Part shown: in pieces, positions 59,326 to 64,000 of the stretch | Numbering within the stretch: position 1 is the first letter of the stretch | How the letters are laid out: each line of letters opens with the position of its first letter | Origin: Thermoanaerobaculales bacterium | GTDB lineage: Bacteria; Acidobacteriota; Thermoanaerobaculia; Thermoanaerobaculales; Sulfomarinibacteraceae | DNA length: 64,000 nucleotides | Reading direction: 5' to 3' | Assembly (NCBI GenBank): GCA_035358815.1 | Contig: DAOPQC010000004.1 | Span: forward strand, 1 to 64,000 | Notes under the pieces: model-generated | What the model was told of the DNA's origin: nothing | The model's database searches: none | What the model saw: only the letters and a program-made list of their open reading frames with translations | Position numbers and translations under genes: made by a program

Positions 59326-60686
59326 GCCGGCACCTGCACTTCATGGGCGCCGGCGGCGTCGGCATGTGCGGCCTGGCGGAGGTTCTGCTCAGCGATGGCC
59401 TCAGGGTGAGCGGCTGCGACCTCGAGCTGACCGAGCGCACCGCGCGGCTCGTCGAGCTGGGCGCGACGATGGCGCGGGGCCACGACCCGGCCCACCTCGG
59501 CGGCGTCGACGCGCTGGTCGTCTCGGCAGCAGTGAACCCGGCCCACCCCGAGGTCGCCGCGGCCAGGACGGCCGGCGTGCCGGTCGTCCGCCGCGCCGAG
59601 CTCCTCGGCTGGCTGATGCGGAAGGCGCGCGGCGTGGCCGTGGCCGGGACCCACGGCAAGACGACGACGACCGCGCTGGCCGGGCACCTGCTCGACGCGG
59701 CCGGCCTGGCCCCGACGGTGGTGGTCGGCGGCAATGCGCGGTTCATGGGAGCGCACGGCCGCCGGGGGACCGGCGAGCTGATCGTCTGCGAGGCCGACGA
59801 GTACGACCGGTCGTTCCTGGAGCTCGATCCCGAGATCGCGGTCATCACCAACGTCGAGGCCGAGCACCTGGACTGCTACGACGGCCCGGACGACCTGCAC
59901 GCCGCCTTCGCCACCTTCGCCAACCGGGCCGCCCCGTTCGGCGTCGTGGTGCTGTGCGGCGACGATCCGGGCGCGAGATCGCTCGCTCCCCGGCTGCGGC
60001 GGCGGGCCCTGTGGTACGGCATTGCGCCGGGTCTCGACCTGGTCGCCACCGGCATCGCGGCCGACGCGGGCGGCTCGCGCTTCGTCGTCGAGAGCGCGGC
60101 GGGCGGGCGGCTCGGCTCGGTCAAGCTGCCGTTGCTGGGGCGGCACAACGTGCGCAACGCGCTCGCCGCGCTCGCGGTCGGGCTCGAGCTGGGCGTCGAC
60201 TTCGACCGGCTCGCGGCGGCCTGCGAGAGCTTCGCGGGCGTGGCGCGGCGCTTCCAGGTGCTCGGTGAGCGGGCCGGGGTGACCGTGGTCGACGACTACG
60301 CCCACCATCCCACCGAGATCTCGGCGGTGCTGGCGGCCGCCCGGCAGGCCATGCCGGGCCGCCGGCTGGTCGCGGTGTTCCAGCCGCATCTCTTCAGCCG
60401 CACCAGGGACTTCGCGGGCGCCTTCGGCGAGGCGCTGCTGGCCGCGGACGTGACGATCGTGCTGCCGATCTACCCGGCGCGGGAGACGCCGATCCCGGGC
60501 ATCGACGGCAGCCTCGTGGCGGACGAGGCGCGGCGGCGCGGCCACGCCGCGGTGGAGACGGTCGACGGCATGGCGGGTGCGCTGGCGCGGCTCGGCGGGC
60601 TGCTGCAGCCCGGTGACGTCCTGCTCACCCTCGGCGCCGGGGACGTGCACCGGCTCGCCGAGAGCTGGCTCGGAGGTGGACGGTGA
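59322..60686 (+). CDS. murC: UDP-N-acetylmuramate-L-alanine ligase MurC
   Basis: 454 residues. HFMGAGGVGMCGLAEVL for UDP-substrate, P-loop VAGTHGKTTTTAL, EADEYDRSFL and DDYAHHPTEI. It begins the peptide stem of peptidoglycan. murB, which often follows murC and makes its substrate, is absent; ftsQ follows at once with a GTGA overlap. Confidence 0.97.
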   Translation: MSRHLHFMGAGGVGMCGLAEVLLSDGLRVSGCDLELTERTARLVELGATMARGHDPAHLGGVDALVVSAAVNPAHPEVAAARTAGVPVVRRAELLGWLMRKARGVAVAGTHGKTTTTALAGHLLDAAGLAPTVVVGGNARFMGAHGRRGTGELIVCEADEYDRSFLELDPEIAVITNVEAEHLDCYDGPDDLHAAFATFANRAAPFGVVVLCGDDPGARSLAPRLRRRALWYGIAPGLDLVATGIAADAGGSRFVVESAAGGRLGSVKLPLLGRHNVRNALAALAVGLELGVDFDRLAAACESFAGVARRFQVLGERAGVTVVDDYAHHPTEISAVLAAARQAMPGRRLVAVFQPHLFSRTRDFAGAFGEALLAADVTIVLPIYPARETPIPGIDGSLVADEARRRGHAAVETVDGMAGALARLGGLLQPGDVLLTLGAGDVHRLAESWLGGGR

Positions 60687-61387
60687 AGGCGTCGTTCCTT
60701 CCCGAGCGGCTCCGCCCGCACGCCCAGCGACGGCGCTCTCGCCGCTCGCTACTGCTGATCGCGGTCGTTCCCGCGACCCTCGCGCTGACCCCGCTGTGGC
60801 GGGTGCAGGCGGTGGACCTGGCAGGCTGCGCGAGCCTTCCCTCCGAGGTCACGGCCTCGCTCACCCAGCTCGTCGGGCGGCCGGCGCTGGCGGTCAGCCC
60901 GCAGTGGGTGCGGCGCCAGCTCGAGCAGTGGCCGGAGGTCGCCGAGGTCGAGGTCCGGCTCGAGCTGCCGGGGACCCTGCGCGTGTCCGCGACCCGGAAG
61001 CCCGCGCAGGGGTCGATCGCGGCGGGGTCGCGGTGGCGGGCGGTCACCAGCTCCGGTGAGCTGGCGGGCTCCCTCGACCAGCCCCTGGAGCCGGTCCTCG
61101 ACGGTGTTCGCTGCCGGCCGGCCGAGATGCGGCGCGCCTTGTCGGTGGCCGAGCGCTGCGCCACGGCGACCGGCGGCCGGGTGGAGAGCGTGCGCGAAAT
61201 CACCCCGTTGGACTTCGAGCTGCGGCTGTGGCCGGCGGGCGCCGAGCAGCCGATCGTCCTGCACCTCCGCCCCGAGCCCACGGCCGGGGAGCGCTACTGG
61301 CTGGAGCGCATTGCCCGCGGCGAGGCACGATCGCCGTGGGCCGACCTGCGCTGGGACGAGAGACTGGTCCTGGGGGGTGTCGGGTGA
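60683..61387 (+). CDS. ftsQ: Cell division protein FtsQ
   Basis: 234 residues. A basic cytoplasmic tail (HAQRRRSRR), one membrane helix (about 22-36), a POTRA-like domain (WRVQAVDLAGCASLPSEVTA, then WPEVAEVEVRLELPGTLRV) and a short C-terminal beta part. It joins FtsL and FtsB to form the core divisome complex. Identification is by topology, POTRA pattern and position between murC and ftsA. Confidence 0.9.
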   Translation: MKASFLPERLRPHAQRRRSRRSLLLIAVVPATLALTPLWRVQAVDLAGCASLPSEVTASLTQLVGRPALAVSPQWVRRQLEQWPEVAEVEVRLELPGTLRVSATRKPAQGSIAAGSRWRAVTSSGELAGSLDQPLEPVLDGVRCRPAEMRRALSVAERCATATGGRVESVREITPLDFELRLWPAGAEQPIVLHLRPEPTAGERYWLERIARGEARSPWADLRWDERLVLGGVG

Positions 61388-62631
61388 GCGAGGCACGGCC
61401 ACCGGTCGGGATCGACGTCGGCTCGTCGACGGTGTCGGTGGTGGTCGCCACTCCCGACGACGGGAAGCTGGTCGTCCACGGCTTCGGTCAGGCGCGTCAC
61501 GACGGCGCGCGCCGGGGCGTGATCGCCAAGCTCGACGAGGTCAGCGAGGCGATCCGGATCGCCGCCGAGGAGGCGGAGGCGATGGCGTCGATGCCGGTCG
61601 AGGCGGCGATCGTCGGCATTGGCGGGGCCGCGATCCAGGGCAACCCGTCGACCGCATCGGTGCCGGTGACCGGGCGCGGCGACACGGTGTGCAGCGACGA
61701 CGTCCGGCGCGCGCTGCGGGCGTGCGCCCAGGTCTCGATCCCGCCCGACTACCGCGTGCTCGACATCATCCCGTGCGGCTTTGGCATCGACGGTCACAAC
61801 GGGATGGAGCGCCCGATCGGGATGCCCGGGACCCGCCTCGACGCCTCGGCCTACGTGCTGTACACCAACCGGATCCACGCCGAGACGGTGGAGCAGGCGG
61901 TCAACCGGGCGGCGGTGGCGGTCGACATGATGGTGTTCGAGCCGCTGGCCGCGGCCGAGGCGGTGCTCGCCGACGACGAACGCGAGCTCGGCTGCCTGTT
62001 GCTCGACATCGGCTACGCCTCCACCGAGTGGGTGCTCTACTCGGACGGCGCGGTGGCGGCGACCGGGGCCGTGCCGGTGGGCGGCCGCCACTTCACGAGC
62101 GACCTGGCATCGATGCTGAAGACGACCACGGCCGCGGCCGAGCGCACCAAGCGCGAGATCGGGTGCGCGATCCACCGGGAGGGCCTCGACCGGCACGCGG
62201 TGGAGGTGCCGACCCTCGGTGGGGACGGCAACCAGATCCACGCCGGCTCGTTCGTTGCCGAGGTCCTGGTCGAGCGAGCTCGGGACCTGTTCATCGCGGT
62301 GCACGGCGCCCTCGCTGCGCACGGCCTCGACCGGGCGCCGCGGGCGGGCGTGGTGCTGACTGGGGGAGGCGCGCGGCTGGAGGGGATGGAGGACGAGGCG
62401 GAGGCGATCTTCGGCCATCGGGCGCGGGTCGGGATCCCGCGCGGGCTGGCCGGGCTCACCGAGCCCGTGGCGGGGCCGGAGTGGGCGGTGGCGTGCGGGC
62501 TGATCAGGCTCCACCACCGCCGCCAGGGACACGATCTTGCGTCTGAACAACACCGGGGCGGGCTGCTGACCTGGCTGCGGAACGCGCTCGGCGACATTTT
62601 CGAACTGGGAGGTGGACATGATCGAGTTTGA
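61384..62631 (+). CDS. ftsA: Cell division protein FtsA
   Basis: 415 residues. Actin-like ATPase with VGIDVGSSTVSVVV (phosphate 1), the SHS2 1C domain (about 85-165), LLLDIGYASTEW (phosphate 2) and VVLTGGGARLEGM (adenosine). The C-terminal GLLTWLRNALGDIF is the amphipathic membrane-targeting helix. It tethers FtsZ to the membrane. GTG start overlaps ftsQ; its end overlaps ftsZ by 14 bases. Confidence 0.96.
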   Translation: MSEARPPVGIDVGSSTVSVVVATPDDGKLVVHGFGQARHDGARRGVIAKLDEVSEAIRIAAEEAEAMASMPVEAAIVGIGGAAIQGNPSTASVPVTGRGDTVCSDDVRRALRACAQVSIPPDYRVLDIIPCGFGIDGHNGMERPIGMPGTRLDASAYVLYTNRIHAETVEQAVNRAAVAVDMMVFEPLAAAEAVLADDERELGCLLLDIGYASTEWVLYSDGAVAATGAVPVGGRHFTSDLASMLKTTTAAAERTKREIGCAIHREGLDRHAVEVPTLGGDGNQIHAGSFVAEVLVERARDLFIAVHGALAAHGLDRAPRAGVVLTGGGARLEGMEDEAEAIFGHRARVGIPRGLAGLTEPVAGPEWAVACGLIRLHHRRQGHDLASEQHRGGLLTWLRNALGDIFELGGGHDRV

Positions 62632-63829
62632 CGACGTAGCGGTTGGCGGGGGTGTGACGAAGCGGAGCGGGCCCCGACGGGTGACGGACTCCGAAATCGG
62701 GATCTTCCTGGATGAGGCGCCGCCACCGGCCCGAATCAAGGTGATCGGCGTCGGCGGCGGCGGCTGCAACTCGGTGAACCGGATGATCGACGCCGGCCTC
62801 ACCGGGGTCGACTTCATCGCGGCCAACACCGATGCCCAGGCGCTCGGCGGCAACCGCGCGCCGACCAAGCTGCAGCTCGGCCTCGAGCTGACCAGGGGCC
62901 TCGGCGCCGGCGCCAACCCCGAGGTGGGCAGGAATGCGGCGCTGGAGGCCGACAAGAAGATCTTCGACCTGCTCGACGGCTCCGACATGGTGTTCATCAC
63001 CTGCGGCATGGGCGGCGGGACCGGGACCGGCGCGGCGCCGATCATCGCCCAGATGGCGCAGGACGTCGGCGCCCTCACCGTGGCAGTGGTGACGAAGCCG
63101 TTCAGCTTCGAGGGGTCGCGGCGGCGCAAGGTCGCGGAGGACGGGATCCTCCAGCTCGGCGAGCACGTCGACACGCTGATCACGATCCCCAACGACCGGC
63201 TGCTCAAGTTCGTCGAGCGAAGCACCAACTTCACCGAGGCGATGAGCATCGCCGACGACGTGCTCCGCCAGGCGGTGCAGGGCATCGCCGACATCATCAC
63301 CGTGCCCGGGCTGATCAACCGGGACTTCGCCGACGTGCGAACCGTGATGCAGGGGATGGGCCACGCCATCATGGGGGTCGGCATCGCCGGCGGCGAGCAC
63401 CGGGCGGTCGAGGCGGCGCAGCACGCGATCGCGTCGCCGCTGCTCGAGGAGACCTCGATCGAGGGCGCGCGCGGCCTGCTGATCAACATCACCGGTGGCC
63501 CGTCGGTCACGCTCAACGAGATCAACGAGGCGGCCGAGATCATCACCGAGGGCGCGGACGAGTCGGCGCAGATCCTGTTCGGGGCGGTGGTCTCCGAGGA
63601 GATGGGCGACCGCATGCAGGTCACGGTGATCGCGACCGGCTTCCACGCCGAGGACGAGACGGCCCGGGTCCCGGTCCAGGACGTGCGGCTCAAGGTCGAG
63701 CCTCGCCAGGAGGAGACGCTGGTGCGGACCAGCCGCTTCTTCGTGCCCGGTGGGCCCAACACCGAGTACGGCATCAACCAGACCGACGACTTCGAGATTC
63801 CGGCGATTTTGAGGAAGCAGATGGACTGA
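62618..63829 (+). CDS. ftsZ: Cell division protein FtsZ
   Basis: 403 residues from the ATG at 62618, which has GGGAGGTGG just upstream; a GTG at 62612 is inside that site and less likely. GVGGGGCNSVNRM, the tubulin signature GGGTGTGAAPIIA, and the T7-loop region NRDFADVRTVM are intact. The C-terminal DDFEIPAILRKQMD is the conserved tail that binds FtsA. An N-terminal extension of about 35 residues precedes the GTPase domain. Confidence 0.98.
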   Translation: MIEFDDVAVGGGVTKRSGPRRVTDSEIGIFLDEAPPPARIKVIGVGGGGCNSVNRMIDAGLTGVDFIAANTDAQALGGNRAPTKLQLGLELTRGLGAGANPEVGRNAALEADKKIFDLLDGSDMVFITCGMGGGTGTGAAPIIAQMAQDVGALTVAVVTKPFSFEGSRRRKVAEDGILQLGEHVDTLITIPNDRLLKFVERSTNFTEAMSIADDVLRQAVQGIADIITVPGLINRDFADVRTVMQGMGHAIMGVGIAGGEHRAVEAAQHAIASPLLEETSIEGARGLLINITGGPSVTLNEINEAAEIITEGADESAQILFGAVVSEEMGDRMQVTVIATGFHAEDETARVPVQDVRLKVEPRQEETLVRTSRFFVPGGPNTEYGINQTDDFEIPAILRKQMD

Positions 63830-63877
63830 TCGCTCCTCCTTCCTGTCGCCTTGCGGCGTCCTCGGAGGGCGCCCCTA

Positions 63878-63919
63878 CCCCCTCCCGCTACACCACCTCC
63901 CGGCGGGAGGGGGGTTTTT
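63878..63919 (+). terminator. Rho-independent terminator of the dcw cluster
   Basis: CCCCCTCCCGC (63878-63888) pairs perfectly with GCGGGAGGGGG (63903-63913) across a 14-base loop, followed by G and TTTTT. It lies about 50 bases after the ftsZ stop. Confidence 0.92.
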
Positions 63920-63960
63920 CGTGTCCGGGGAGCAGGCCCTGCCGACCGCCCGGCGCTCAA

Positions 63961-63992
63961 CCGTTCCCGTACCCGTTCCCGTACCCGTTCCC
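63961..63992. repeat. GTTCCC/GTACCC hexanucleotide run
   Basis: Alternating CGTTCC and CGTACC hexamers up to the end of the window, same family as the other GGGAAC arrays. The window ends within this noncoding stretch. Confidence 0.7.
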
Positions 63993-64000
63993 GGGCTGAT

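Overview
The window is about 70% GC and looks like the chromosome of a Gram-negative bacterium. It carries a TolC/RND envelope exporter, a TamA/TamB-like pair, a meso-DAP type MurE and a complete division and cell wall (dcw) cluster. A GWxTD-domain lipoprotein-like gene, a DUF481 beta-barrel gene, selenium genes and an ATP-type PEP carboxykinase together suggest Acidobacteriota (Thermoanaerobaculia-like). That placement is an inference from gene content, not a phylogeny.

Layout. 1-553: 3' end of 23S rRNA, 5S rRNA and a strong terminator. 712-2714: an AhpD/CMD-family gene and a divergent GWxTD gene. 2916-9438 (minus): a tripartite RND efflux operon (TolC, adaptor, pump) followed by DUF2892, a PII-like protein and a 29-residue membrane peptide. 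9602-14743: an orphan hybrid histidine kinase without receiver, a DUF481 gene, a Bcp/PrxQ peroxiredoxin whose peroxidatic position is a UGA codon followed by a SECIS-like hairpin, HU, and a small secreted protein. 15317-22281: an M1 peptidase with a membrane partner, an aminotransferase-pckA operon, and a TrmH methyltransferase. 22283-25537 (minus): a selenium locus made of yedF, a class V cysteine desulfurase and a DUF3343-SelD fusion. 25648-28875: an eRF1-like protein, an acquired AAA/DUF4143 ATPase and an isochorismatase-type hydrolase. 28940-35589 (minus): a lower-GC RHS island with a full-length secreted RHS protein ending in an HExxH tip, a likely immunity gene and a truncated duplicate of the RHS core. 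36125-40219: a small TM gene overlapping uvrB, then a multi-pass glycosyltransferase-like protein. 40781-48204 (minus): nadK-tamB-Omp85. 48372-63919: mraZ promoter and operators, then mraZ-rsmH-ftsL-ftsI-murE-murF-mraY-murD-ftsW-murG-murC-ftsQ-ftsA-ftsZ and a terminator.

How the parts connect. YedF, the desulfurase and SelD would mobilise selenium and make selenophosphate, and the UGA-containing peroxiredoxin 9 kb away is a plausible consumer. That would make this a selenoprotein-producing organism; selA, selB and selC are not in the window. Most operon junctions are ATGA, GTGA or TGATG overlaps, which implies pervasive translational coupling. Several operon heads lack a Shine-Dalgarno sequence and instead have a TAnnnT box 6-7 bases before the start codon, which suggests leaderless transcripts. 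Many intergenic regions carry (GGGAAC)n-type hexanucleotide runs and long perfect inverted repeats of unknown role.
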